A stretch of 64,000 nt of DNA. Source: Nitrosomonas sp. GTDB taxonomy: Bacteria > Pseudomonadota > Gammaproteobacteria > Burkholderiales > Nitrosomonadaceae. Numbering within the stretch: the stretch's first letter is position 1; every line of letters starts with the position of its first letter. Location of the stretch: the NCBI GenBank assembly GCA_021582655.1, contig CP091135.1:2258742-2322741 (forward strand), in the 5' to 3' direction. The notes under the pieces were generated by a model. That model saw only the letters and a program-made list of their open reading frames with translations, did no database searches and was not told the origin of the DNA. Of the stretch, positions 8,291 through 15,648 are shown piece after piece. The position numbers were made by a program, and so were the translations under genes.

Positions 8291-8563
8291 CTATTCGTCG
8301 AGAAGCTTTACCTGCGCATAAAACTCCTCCTTAGTGAATTGCCGCATCTCGTCGTGAAACTTGATCACAATCTCGATCTGATCATTAAGCGTCAGCACGC
8401 CACAGATATGGCCGATTTGCGTGATGCTGTATTTCTTTCCGGGCTGCAGTGCGTCCTTTTTGAGGACAGCCAAACGGTAAATCAAGGACACGGCTTCATC
8501 TAAAGTAAATGGATTCATGATGTCTTCTAATGGATCATTTTTAGTGTTGAGTTGGGTTCTCAT
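8291..8563 (-). CDS. Unknown 90-residue protein downstream of rep
   Basis: A small acidic to neutral protein of unknown family. The central part, NPFTLDEAVSLIYRLAVLKK, then KYSITQIGHICGVLTLNDQIEI, suggests a compact helical domain. No signal peptide, membrane segment or metal motif is visible. The start at 8563 is preferred because GGAG lies eight bases upstream. An internal ATG fifteen codons later has a poor site. It overlaps the end of the rep gene by 23 bases and is thus translated from the same message, which suggests a role in replication control or copy number. That is only a positional argument. Confidence 0.65.
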   Translation of the reverse strand: MRTQLNTKNDPLEDIMNPFTLDEAVSLIYRLAVLKKDALQPGKKYSITQIGHICGVLTLNDQIEIVIKFHDEMRQFTKEEFYAQVKLLDE

Positions 8564-10253
8564 GGATAATCTCCGGATGATAAAAAGGGGGCGGTACAGT
8601 TATTGATACAAGTCCAAGGGAAACAGCTGCGGCGTGACATTGCGTGCGCTCGGCTTGCGCCTCGCTCCTTAATGTCACGTCCTCGCTGTCGACTTTTAAC
8701 AGCACCCATATATGTTTTTTGGTGTTATAACTTAATCCTTTCCAGACAATACCGGAAACCCGTAAAGGAGCATTGTCTCCATAGCGGCCGAGAGCCGGCG
8801 AGTAAGCTTCTCCAGTCATCGGATTAAGTTGTTTGCTTTGATCGTAGAACGGTTTGATTGCATGCGAACGATGAGGCATTTCAGGATCACCCATCGCCAA
8901 CATGAAAGCCGCCCAGTCGCTGGCGGTTGCCGATTGACGGATGGCTTCTAGTTCCGGGTCGTCGGTTTTGTCGAGTTTTCTCAGTTGCCGCCAGACGGTG
9001 ACACTAGGACCACCGATTTGCTGAAATTGCCGAATACCCCAGGTATTCGCCCAAGCGGTGATGCGTTCAGCAGCCTGAATCGCATCATTGCCGTATGAAT
9101 CCTGATCGAGCGCGTAACCGTCAATATTCTTGGCAATGTATTTTGCTATGTATCCCGCTGCGCTGCCTTTGGTAGGATCAATGGCTACGGCCTTGAAGCG
9201 ATGTTCCAATGCTCCGGGTTCTTGACCATTATCCAGAAGAGCATAATGACGCATGACGTTACGTACGGCTTCACGCTGTTCATCCGGCATGAATAGCAGT
9301 AAATGCCAATGTGGGGTGCCGTCGTGATGTGGTTCTACCACTCGGAAGCCATAAGGCCGGATGTCTTGCCGATCCAATTCGGCACGAATTAATGCCCACA
9401 AATGGGTTAGATACTCGTGCGCTTGCAAAGTCGTAGTGCCGTCATGGTTCGGATTGATTGCACCGGAATGCAGACAAGCATGCATACGAGAGGGTGTGGT
9501 CAGCGTATAAAACTCACCGACATGACCCAGATGATCGGCTACCATCTCAAACCCTCTGATGCGAACCATTAATTCGGCACGGCGAACAGCTGGATTGGAT
9601 ACTGAACGCTCGGCTAGGTTCTGCAGGGAAAAAATCTCGCCGCTCTGGTTGCTTACAAAGTTCGTGGCTAAGTACAGCCGGTTTCGCTCCTTTTGTTTGC
9701 GCTTAACATGAATGGTGTAATCGCTGGCATACGTGCCACGAAGGCGGCTGACCAGTTCTATGTTTCTGGATATGGTTTCAATCTTTCGTAATCGCAATAT
9801 CTGAATTCGGCGGTACCACCAGCGATGACAACACATGCGATTGAGGGCAGGTTCCAGATCATGGGCTTTAATCGCGGGCCGTTTGACCTGATAGTGATCG
9901 ACAATGCGTAAACAGGCTTGATAGGCACCATCAGGAGATTGTGCGCGAGATCGTGCGGTTTGGCACTTCTCGGCAAATCGTTTCGCAGCTTCCAACAATT
10001 CCTCGTTGTTGCCACATAGATTCAGATCTTCGATGCGTAATTGATTATAAATATCCTGCAGTTCATAGTTGGCTTGCTCGAAACTCTGACGCTCGGCGGT
10101 TTTGACATAGTGATTTGCCAAATCTCCGGCAATGGGGACAAGTTCAGTGAAAATATGCTGGCGCATGCGTCGGCAATTTTCTGTGCCATACGCAGAAGTT
10201 CGCTCATCGGCAAAAATGACTTGTGGCAATTTTGTGTCATTTTTGTGCCACAA
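8541..10253 (-). CDS. HUH replication initiation endonuclease, phage P2 gpA family
   Basis: A 570-residue protein of the bacteriophage replication gene A type. The HUH metal motif is visible as PHWHLLLF (about residue 314), preceded by YGFRVVEPHHDG. The catalytic tyrosine motif YIAKYIAKN follows near residue 371, with two tyrosines four residues apart as in P2 gpA and related rolling-circle nucleases. These enzymes nick one strand at the origin, stay bound to the 5' end and rejoin it after one round. The size is normal for the family, so the gene looks intact. The start is a TTG at 10253 with AAAGG six bases upstream, and no better start is close. A functional Rep implies the element can replicate after excision. 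P2 carries its origin inside gene A, and a hairpin is present here too. Confidence 0.88.
   Translation of the reverse strand: MWHKNDTKLPQVIFADERTSAYGTENCRRMRQHIFTELVPIAGDLANHYVKTAERQSFEQANYELQDIYNQLRIEDLNLCGNNEELLEAAKRFAEKCQTARSRAQSPDGAYQACLRIVDHYQVKRPAIKAHDLEPALNRMCCHRWWYRRIQILRLRKIETISRNIELVSRLRGTYASDYTIHVKRKQKERNRLYLATNFVSNQSGEIFSLQNLAERSVSNPAVRRAELMVRIRGFEMVADHLGHVGEFYTLTTPSRMHACLHSGAINPNHDGTTTLQAHEYLTHLWALIRAELDRQDIRPYGFRVVEPHHDGTPHWHLLLFMPDEQREAVRNVMRHYALLDNGQEPGALEHRFKAVAIDPTKGSAAGYIAKYIAKNIDGYALDQDSYGNDAIQAAERITAWANTWGIRQFQQIGGPSVTVWRQLRKLDKTDDPELEAIRQSATASDWAAFMLAMGDPEMPHRSHAIKPFYDQSKQLNPMTGEAYSPALGRYGDNAPLRVSGIVWKGLSYNTKKHIWVLLKVDSEDVTLRSEAQAERTQCHAAAVSLGLVSITVPPPFYHPEIIHENPTQH
8633..8679. 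repeat. Inverted repeat inside rep, candidate origin/nick region
   Basis: Perfect 9-bp arms CGTGACATT (8633-8641) and AATGTCACG (8671-8679) flank 29 bases in the 3' part of the gpA-like gene. In P2 the replication origin lies within gene A, so this dyad is a reasonable place to look for the nick site. No experimental nick consensus could be matched by eye. Confidence 0.4.
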
Positions 10254-10265
10254 CCGAGGCCTTTG

Positions 10266-10360
10266 GAGACCAACTGAGACTAATGAAGGATTTGTGAGAC
10301 CTGATCTAAGACCCTGTATTTTATGGGTCTTAGTTGGTCTTGAGCGGTCTGGGTGAGACC
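10266..10360. repeat. Iterated GAGACC/GGTCT boxes between rep and ssrA
   Basis: Eight near-copies of a GAGACC-like box fall in 95 bp. Forward: GAGACC at 10266, GAGACT at 10276, GAGACC at 10296, AAGACC at 10308 and GAGACC at 10355. Reverse: GGTCTT at 10326 and 10336, and GGTCTG at 10346. They lie next to attR and upstream of rep, so they could be integrase or excisionase arm sites or Rep/regulator iterons. Confidence 0.55.
10307..10332 (-). terminator. Hairpin just past ssrA, possible terminator
   Basis: Perfect 8-bp stem TAAGACCC/GGGTCTTA (10307-10314 and 10325-10332) with a 10-base A+T-rich loop, starting 35 bases beyond the ssrA 3' end. There is no T-run after it on the minus strand, so termination is only possible. 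It also consists of two of the iterated boxes. Confidence 0.35.
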
Positions 10361-10363
10361 GGA

Positions 10364-10391
10364 AATTGGTGGAGACGGCGGGAATCGAACC
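10364..10391 (+). repeat. Right attachment site (attR) within the intact ssrA 3' end
   Basis: Carries AAATTGG, TGGA and the 18-bp core GACGGCGGGAATCGAACC. Read on the minus strand, this is the T-arm, acceptor stem and CCA end of tmRNA. The same core and flank occur at 3111-3135. Integration thus restored a complete ssrA on this side. Confidence 0.75.
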
Positions 10392-10727
10392 CGCGTCCGC
10401 AAGCCCTCTACAGACAGTTCTACATACTTAGCCTAATTATTTAATTTGACCTGGCAACCGCCAACCGGCAAGCTGATGACAGGCGAGCCGCCTATTATTT
10501 AACGTCCTGTAAAGCGACCCTACCGAACGCGATCCTCGTTAGTGACTCTGCTGTCTGTTACCAGACCCGGCGTTGAGGCCCACCGGTACAGAGGCTAGCC
10601 GAATTAAGCGGCTAAAGCGTAGTTTTCGTCGTTTGCGACTATTGTTTTCAGATGGATTTACGAGGTAATCTGATCCTCGGTATGCCCTGCGCTGCTTTGC
10701 AACCCACGTCGAAACCAGATCGTCCCC
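10367..10727 (-). ncRNA. ssrA: tmRNA
   Basis: A 361-base transfer-messenger RNA, which rescues stalled ribosomes and tags the unfinished protein for proteolysis. The 5' part GGGGACGATCTGGTTTCGAC (from 10727) is the conserved tmRNA opening, with the tRNA-like acceptor and the T-arm-like GGTTCGATTCC near the 3' end and an encoded CCA ending at 10367. The tag frame lies at 10604-10636 and reads ANDENYALAA followed by TAA. This is a typical proteobacterial degron with the LAA end recognised by ClpXP. The gene is intact despite an element integrated at its 3' end. The flanking promoter is at 10750-10777. Confidence 0.96.
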
Positions 10728-10749
10728 GGTATTCCGTAAAGGCGAACAT

Positions 10750-10777
10750 AGGATAATTATCGCGCAAAAAAGTTCAA
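10750..10777 (-). promoter_or_regulatory. ssrA promoter
   Basis: On the minus strand TTGAAC (10772-10777) and TATCCT (10750-10755) lie 16 bases apart, and the -10 ends about 22 bases before the mature 5' end. The position fits a sigma-70 promoter with a short leader removed by processing. Confidence 0.5.
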
Positions 10778-10945
10778 GCCTTCGTGAACGGCATATTTTA
10801 TCATATGCTACGATTATAATATTGCGATATGGAAATATATGTACGGTTTGGTCTCGCTCCCTGCTATGTGCTTTTACCTTTAATTGGGTAGTCAAAATCG
10901 CCTTCCGACAGATTCGTTGTCAATCATCAAGAATTCTATTTATCA

Positions 10946-11584
10946 ATGAGTTATTTGCATTTAACAAACAATCAATTTAATCCTGAAGGATTATGGACCA
11001 AGCCGCTCGCCAGGTTTGATCCACCTTTGGCTGGCGATCTCGCACTTTTTGATCAAAATGGTTACGATCTGACAGCCTTGGAACAATGGTATGCCGCGGT
11101 TAATTTAACGCCCGCGATTGCACATCGAGAGCATCGTCGCGCACTGAAAGCCGCCTGGTTCACGCAACCTGATAGAATCGAAGGAGCGGTACTGAATCAT
11201 GGCCTTCTTTTTGAACGTAAAGGTTACACCGGAGAAGCATTGGAACAACTGAAACGTTGGTCGCAAGAAAATCCACTGATCTACAAGATCATTAAAATAC
11301 GCCCAAAATGGGGGCTGGATTTTAGCGTGGACTATGCGGATCGAACCGGTAATGTGTTTGAAGTGCTGCACTGGGAATACGATGGTTTCGATTTTGAGGA
11401 TGTCGAAGCGCACAAACAGCGACTGCAAGCTAAATTCGCAACTATCGATTGGGATGATGCCGCCACCAGTATCTTAAGGCTGAAAGATCAATGGCATCAC
11501 TTAGATTTTTTTGCGCAAAGCGATTGGAAATGTAATTACTTCGGCATCATTAAAGAGCGATTCAAAATGGTAATTTGGTCTTAA
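10946..11584 (+). CDS. Conserved-looking protein of unknown function, 212 residues
   Basis: I cannot place this protein. It is soluble, rich in tryptophan and aromatic residues (WYAAVN, LKRWSQENP, HWEYDGFDFEDVEAHKQRL, DDAATSILRLKDQWHHLDFF). It has no signal peptide, membrane segment or clear catalytic motif. The composition and codon use are like the flanking chromosome, which supports a real gene. It stands alone between ssrA and a MITE-like repeat. The ribosome site is weak. The C-terminal half (about residues 120-212) alternates acidic and aromatic residues and may form a compact alpha/beta domain. No function is proposed. Confidence 0.65.
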   Translation: MSYLHLTNNQFNPEGLWTKPLARFDPPLAGDLALFDQNGYDLTALEQWYAAVNLTPAIAHREHRRALKAAWFTQPDRIEGAVLNHGLLFERKGYTGEALEQLKRWSQENPLIYKIIKIRPKWGLDFSVDYADRTGNVFEVLHWEYDGFDFEDVEAHKQRLQAKFATIDWDDAATSILRLKDQWHHLDFFAQSDWKCNYFGIIKERFKMVIWS

Positions 11585-11602
11585 GCATTTAGATCAGCAA
11601 CG

Positions 11603-11753
11603 AAGAAAACTCTGATTAATTCGACAAACGAGATGAAGCACGAGACACACCGGACACAGCGACCAAGGCATACCAATAAAATAGGTAACAAGGCGCATTA
11701 CTCTCGCAACGAAGCGGCTCGCCCATGTAATCAATTAATCAGTGTTTCCTTAA
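11603..11753. repeat. MITE-like dispersed repeat, copy A (full length)
   Basis: About 150 bp with imperfect terminal inverted repeats. The right end, reverse-complemented, reads TTAAGGAAACACTGATTAAT. The left end is a diverged version of the same sequence (AAGAAAACTCTGATTAATTC). The interior (CACAGCG, GGCATA, CTCGCAACGAAGCG) aligns with copy B at 57105-57253. It has no coding capacity, so it is probably mobilised in trans. Confidence 0.75.
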
Positions 11754-11874
11754 GAATCGGGACTGTCACCCACTTCTCCACCGAGACACCAGCGTATTTG
11801 ACACTTTATTAACTTTTCTGTAGCATTCTTAAACGCATTGAATTATTTATTATGTACATCAATTAAGTGGCGGT

Positions 11875-12699
11875 ATGAACATCGTGTCATCTGCAAACTC
11901 AGTCTCAGATGAGAAAAAACGCTCGTGGAATCCGTTAGCCGCTGACGCTATAGCACAAAAATACACGTGCTATACAGCTGTACAGGGCACTGAATTGATA
12001 CATCCGCTGATGCCGGATATTCCAATCGAAGCTGAACTAATCAATTCTCACTCACAAATCCGACAAAAAATACTTGGTGAAGGCTACCCTTGTGTCGGAG
12101 CTCGCTCCGCATTTAACCGGCAGAGCTATAGGTTTGGATTGTACCCGCACCTTGCAACTGATGAAGCTGTGTACGCGGTATGTCATGACTTATATGAATA
12201 CTCTCATGATTTTCAAGTTGTAGATGGTAAGTTTGTGACTTATTTGGCCATGTTTCGTGGTCCAGAGATAAAATCCGAGCAACACTTCGAATCTCTTTTT
12301 TGGCAACAACTACAAGCTATGCATGATGTAGATGTACGCTATTTTTCTTGGGATAAGGCAGTAAACTCCGATCCTGAAAACGATAATTTCTCATTTAGTA
12401 TTGGCGGGCGGGCTTTTTTTGTTGTTGGTTTACACCCACTGGCATCACGACTTGCACGGAAGACGCAGTATCCTACTCTGGTGTTCAATTTGCATGAACA
12501 GTTTGAACGTCTACGTGTACGTGGAAAATTTGAAACAATGAAGCAAGTGATTCGTGCTCGTGATATAGCTTTTCAGGGTTCCATTAATCCGATGCTGGAA
12601 AATTTCGGTGAAAATTCGGAAGCGCGCCAATACTCTGGTCGTGCCGTGCCTGGCGATTGGCAATGCCCGTTTCACCCGAACAAGAAGGAGACTCCATGA
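11875..12699 (+). CDS. YqcI/YcgG family protein, candidate heme-dependent N-hydroxylase (GntA-like)
   Basis: A 274-residue protein with the two signature regions of the YqcI/YcgG family: YPCVGARSAFN with YRFGLYP (about residues 75-100) and the C-terminal WQCPFHP. The characterised member GntA is a heme-dependent enzyme that hydroxylates a guanidine-bearing amino acid in guanitoxin biosynthesis. As I recall, relatives act on arginine in the making of diazeniumdiolate siderophores. The two conserved cysteines and surrounding histidines could bind heme, but the ligand cannot be read from sequence. The last bases overlap the next start (ATGA), so it is co-translated with a DUF1989 protein. That pairing is known from N-oxygenated arginine pathways. 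The substrate here is unknown. Confidence 0.82.
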   Translation: MNIVSSANSVSDEKKRSWNPLAADAIAQKYTCYTAVQGTELIHPLMPDIPIEAELINSHSQIRQKILGEGYPCVGARSAFNRQSYRFGLYPHLATDEAVYAVCHDLYEYSHDFQVVDGKFVTYLAMFRGPEIKSEQHFESLFWQQLQAMHDVDVRYFSWDKAVNSDPENDNFSFSIGGRAFFVVGLHPLASRLARKTQYPTLVFNLHEQFERLRVRGKFETMKQVIRARDIAFQGSINPMLENFGENSEARQYSGRAVPGDWQCPFHPNKKETP

Positions 12700-13298
12700 C
12701 AGAGGCTGCCACCCACTTCACGAGAATTGCCCCGCAAACGGGACGGGCATTCAAGATAAAACGTGGTCAAATATTGAGAGTTACTGATCCTCAAGGGGAG
12801 CAAGTGTCGGATTTATTCGCTTTCGATGAACACGATTACGGTTGCTGGTTATCCTCCGGCCGTTCACTCGATTATGCCAGCCGTATTTATCTGACAACAG
12901 GTGATATTCTGTATGCCAACAACAGTAAGCACATGTTTACCATCATTGCCGACACTTGCGGCTTGCACGATTTTTTACTGACCCCGTGCAGTCAAGAGAT
13001 GTTTGAGATTTTATACAAACACAAAGGGCATCATCCCAGTTGTTTTGAAAATCTTTACACATCGTTGGCGCCGTTCGGAATCAAACCGCATCAGATAACA
13101 ACAACTTTCAATATTTTCATGAATGTAAAGATTAATTCCACCGGTGGTATAACAGTGGAGGTGCCAACATCTAAAGCGGGTGACTACATTGACCTGCGCG
13201 CAGAGATGGATATGGTGTGTGGGTTGACGGCATGTTCTGCCGAAGGCTCCAACAATGGCACCTTTAAACCCATAGACTATACAGTGTTGGGCAGCTAA
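12696..13298 (+). CDS. DUF1989 (urea carboxylase-associated family) protein
   Basis: A 200-residue protein of the DUF1989 family, long known from urea-amidolyase loci. It shows the fold-defining stretches GRAFKIKRGQILRVTDPQGEQVSDLFAF, LYANNSKHMFTIIADTCGLHDFLLTPC and FNIFMNVKIN. In the family, conserved His and Cys residues form a metal site, and H-x-x-F and C-x-x-x-M-F positions are visible here. No urea carboxylase or allophanate hydrolase gene is near. Instead it is coupled to the GntA-like gene, and paired genes of this kind occur in N-hydroxyarginine-derived metabolite pathways. The start at 12696 has AAGGAG before it and overlaps the previous stop. An alternative ATG 39 bases upstream lies inside the previous gene and lacks such a site. 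Confidence 0.85.
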   Translation: MTEAATHFTRIAPQTGRAFKIKRGQILRVTDPQGEQVSDLFAFDEHDYGCWLSSGRSLDYASRIYLTTGDILYANNSKHMFTIIADTCGLHDFLLTPCSQEMFEILYKHKGHHPSCFENLYTSLAPFGIKPHQITTTFNIFMNVKINSTGGITVEVPTSKAGDYIDLRAEMDMVCGLTACSAEGSNNGTFKPIDYTVLGS

Positions 13299-13340
13299 AC
13301 CGCCCGGCTGCCCCTCAATTTTTTAACCGAAACCTGCAAC

Positions 13341-14672
13341 ATGTCCAGATTGTTCGATCGCTTAACCGATATTCTGAAGAGCACGAGAGTAACGGACCAT
13401 CTGCTGCGCTACAATCCGTTTTATTATAATCCTGTACGCAAGATGCTGAATGAATTGGAGTCCATGGATCGATCGGCCCGATTAGCGGTTTCAGAGGATT
13501 TAACACAACGAACTTTGCGATGGGCTTCGCGATTACCAGGCGGTGTTTCCGCCGACGTCCCCCTACAGCAGCGTCCGCTTATAGAAAAAAGTGATGTACG
13601 TGATCATCTCGAGCAATTCTGTTTACCCGGCTTGATACGTATACCTGCAGCCACCAGCGGCACCACCGGTATTCCGGTCAAGCTGGCGCGCTCGCTACGT
13701 TGTATCGCCAGTGAACAAGCGTTCATTGACGATCTCATGGGGGTGTGGAATCTGACTTTTCGCGATGCACGCATGGCGCGATTACGTGCCGATAGCATTA
13801 AGTCTCCCACCGATCGTACCCCGCCTTACGGTGCTTACCGCGAAGGCGGTCGCAAGCTGTTATTATCCTCAAATCACTTAAGTCCCGCGACTGCAAAATG
13901 GTTTTACGATGAACTCAAGCAATTTAACGCAGAAGTGTTATTTACCCATCCGAGTTCTGGAGAAGCGTTAGCGAGATTCATGCAGCAGCAAGGGTTGACA
14001 TTAAACATTCCGCTGGTACTGACATCTTCGGAAATGCTACAGCCCAGCGGTCGCTTGCTGATGGAAGCAGCATACAACGCCACAGTAATTGATTACTACG
14101 GAATGGCTGAACGCGTGGTTTTTGCTGCCGGGCTTGCCGTGGGGGCTTATTTCTTTAATCCGCTATACGGTCGCGTGGAATTGAATCCAATCGAAGATGG
14201 CGAAGCACCAAAGGGGCACCGGGCATATGAAATCGTTGCCACCGGATTCTGGAACGACGCCATGCCATTGGTACGCTATCGTTCCGGTGATCGCGCCATT
14301 GTACCCGATCATTATACCGCCTCCGACATTGAGGATGTCACTCTGGGACTTAAGCCCGTTGTGTCCATTCAGGGCCGTGACAAAGAACACTTAATCTCAC
14401 CGCGTGGTGAAGTATTGGTCGGCTTAACACATGCCGCCTACGGCGTCAAAGGGCTTGTACGCATGCAAGTGATACAGGAAGTACGGGATGCGATTGATGT
14501 CAAAGTTGTTATTGATCCCCGAATCGGCAACATCGACGAAGCGCAATTGCTGCACAATCTGCGCGGCTTTGTACCTGAAGACATGCAAATAGTGATCAAT
14601 AAAGTGGATGATATTGAACGTTTGCCCTCAGGTAAAACACCATTTGTGATACGCCGATTACCACCGGAGTAA
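13341..14672 (+). CDS. Adenylate-forming enzyme, PaaK/CapK-like
   Basis: A 443-residue member of the ANL superfamily, closest in style to phenylacetate-CoA ligase (PaaK) and CapK proteins. The nucleotide loop reads TSGTTGIPVK (near residue 110), the A5-like region DYYGMAER (near 255) and the hinge RYRSGDRAI. The catalytic C-terminal lysine is in LPSGKTPF just before the end. PaaK is of similar length. These enzymes activate a carboxylate as acyl-AMP and usually pass it to CoA or an amine. It follows the DUF1989 gene by 42 bases and precedes two glycosyltransferase genes. In this setting it may activate a modified amino acid or an aromatic or fatty acid attached to a glycan. The substrate is unknown. 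Confidence 0.82.
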   Translation: MSRLFDRLTDILKSTRVTDHLLRYNPFYYNPVRKMLNELESMDRSARLAVSEDLTQRTLRWASRLPGGVSADVPLQQRPLIEKSDVRDHLEQFCLPGLIRIPAATSGTTGIPVKLARSLRCIASEQAFIDDLMGVWNLTFRDARMARLRADSIKSPTDRTPPYGAYREGGRKLLLSSNHLSPATAKWFYDELKQFNAEVLFTHPSSGEALARFMQQQGLTLNIPLVLTSSEMLQPSGRLLMEAAYNATVIDYYGMAERVVFAAGLAVGAYFFNPLYGRVELNPIEDGEAPKGHRAYEIVATGFWNDAMPLVRYRSGDRAIVPDHYTASDIEDVTLGLKPVVSIQGRDKEHLISPRGEVLVGLTHAAYGVKGLVRMQVIQEVRDAIDVKVVIDPRIGNIDEAQLLHNLRGFVPEDMQIVINKVDDIERLPSGKTPFVIRRLPPE

Positions 14673-14709
14673 TTTCCATTATTGATCCGTGCGCTTAGCT
14701 GGGCACAAA

Positions 14710-15639
14710 ATGAATAATCAATGTACTGATATTATTCCGATCATTGTTACTTTCAATCCGGATGCAACGGTACTCTTAAAAAGCCTAGCCGCATTATTGT
14801 CTCAAGGCCAAGTTCAAATTATTGTCGTAGACAATCACTCCAGAAGCGATGTTGGCACAATAATTCAACACATTGAGAAAAAAACTCCTAATAGAATAAA
14901 TCTGATAAAACTATCCCTAAACCATGGATTGGGCGAGGCTTATAACAAAGGCATTGCAATCGCCAGAAAGCTAAATGCCACCCACATTCTCCTGTTGGAT
15001 CAAGACAGTATCCCGGAACAGGATATGATCAGTAAATTGCACTGCACATACCAGGATCTCGAAAACCAGGGCATTCCCGTTGCGGCGGTTGCGCCGCGTT
15101 ACCGCTACCCTGCTTCATCCAAGCTATCGCAATTCGTTCGTGTTGCTTCATTCGGATTAACACGGATTGCGTGCAGCGAGCACTCCACGCATTATGTACG
15201 CGCCGATTTTCTTATTTCCTCCGGCTCACTAATCTCTTTGAGGGTGTTGGAGCAGGTGGGGGGAATGGATGAAGGATTATTTATCGATCATATCGACACG
15301 GAATGGTGTTTCCGCGCGCAAGCAAAAGGTTTTACCTTGTACGGTGTCTGTGATGCTGTAATGCAACATTCCTTGGGCGACAGACAAGCTCGCTTTTGGT
15401 GGGGTCGTTGGCGAAATATTTCGTTTCATCAATCGTTTCGTTATTATTATATGTTTAGAAACAGTGTATTGTTGTGGCAGCGACCTTATATGCCTATCGT
15501 CTGGAAGCGTGCAGACCTACTACGCTTGATCTATCTCTTCTTTTTCTTCGCGGTATTTTCTCCCAACCGCTTAACCAACTTACGTATGATGATAAAAGGC
15601 CTTCGGGATGGCTTTAATCAACGTACGGGTAAGCTATAA
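14710..15639 (+). CDS. Glycosyltransferase family 2, rhamnosyltransferase-like
   Basis: A GT2 enzyme of about 309 residues. The N-terminal GT-A domain opens IIPIIVTFNPD, with VVDNHSRSDVG, the metal-binding LLLDQDSIP (DxD-like), the acceptor segment LFIDHIDTEWCFRAQ and a C-terminal region with one or two amphipathic or membrane-associated helices (LLRLIYLFFFFAVFS). This is the pattern of bacterial rhamnosyltransferases of the WbbL/RfbF type. A GTG at 14689 gives seven extra residues, but the ATG at 14710 starts closer to the conserved first strand. It follows the adenylate-forming gene by 37 bases and precedes another GT2 by nine. It is probably cytoplasmic and membrane-associated, adding a sugar to a lipid-linked or small-molecule acceptor. 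Confidence 0.82.
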   Translation: MNNQCTDIIPIIVTFNPDATVLLKSLAALLSQGQVQIIVVDNHSRSDVGTIIQHIEKKTPNRINLIKLSLNHGLGEAYNKGIAIARKLNATHILLLDQDSIPEQDMISKLHCTYQDLENQGIPVAAVAPRYRYPASSKLSQFVRVASFGLTRIACSEHSTHYVRADFLISSGSLISLRVLEQVGGMDEGLFIDHIDTEWCFRAQAKGFTLYGVCDAVMQHSLGDRQARFWWGRWRNISFHQSFRYYYMFRNSVLLWQRPYMPIVWKRADLLRLIYLFFFFAVFSPNRLTNLRMMIKGLRDGFNQRTGKL

Positions 15640-15648
15640 CGACATTTA

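Larger units (their letters stand above)
3111..10391. mobile_element. ssrA-integrated element with Int/Xis and gpA-like HUH replicase
   Basis: About 7.3 kb between a partial copy of the ssrA 3' end (3111-3135) and the true ssrA 3' end (10364-10391). An 18-bp identical core, GACGGCGGGAATCGAACC, occurs in direct orientation at 3118-3135 and 10374-10391. Inside are a tyrosine integrase and excisionase, a P2 gpA-type replication endonuclease, ParDE, an AAA ATPase with DUF4435, and two unknown proteins. The 3' end of ssrA is a classical target for tyrosine integrases. There are no capsid, tail, portal or lysis genes, and no relaxase or conjugation genes apart from the HUH Rep. The element is therefore either a phage-satellite-like or plasmid-like integrated replicon, or a remnant of a larger one. 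The left part (3.1-6.5 kb) is visibly richer in A+T than the flanks, consistent with acquisition. Confidence 0.8.
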
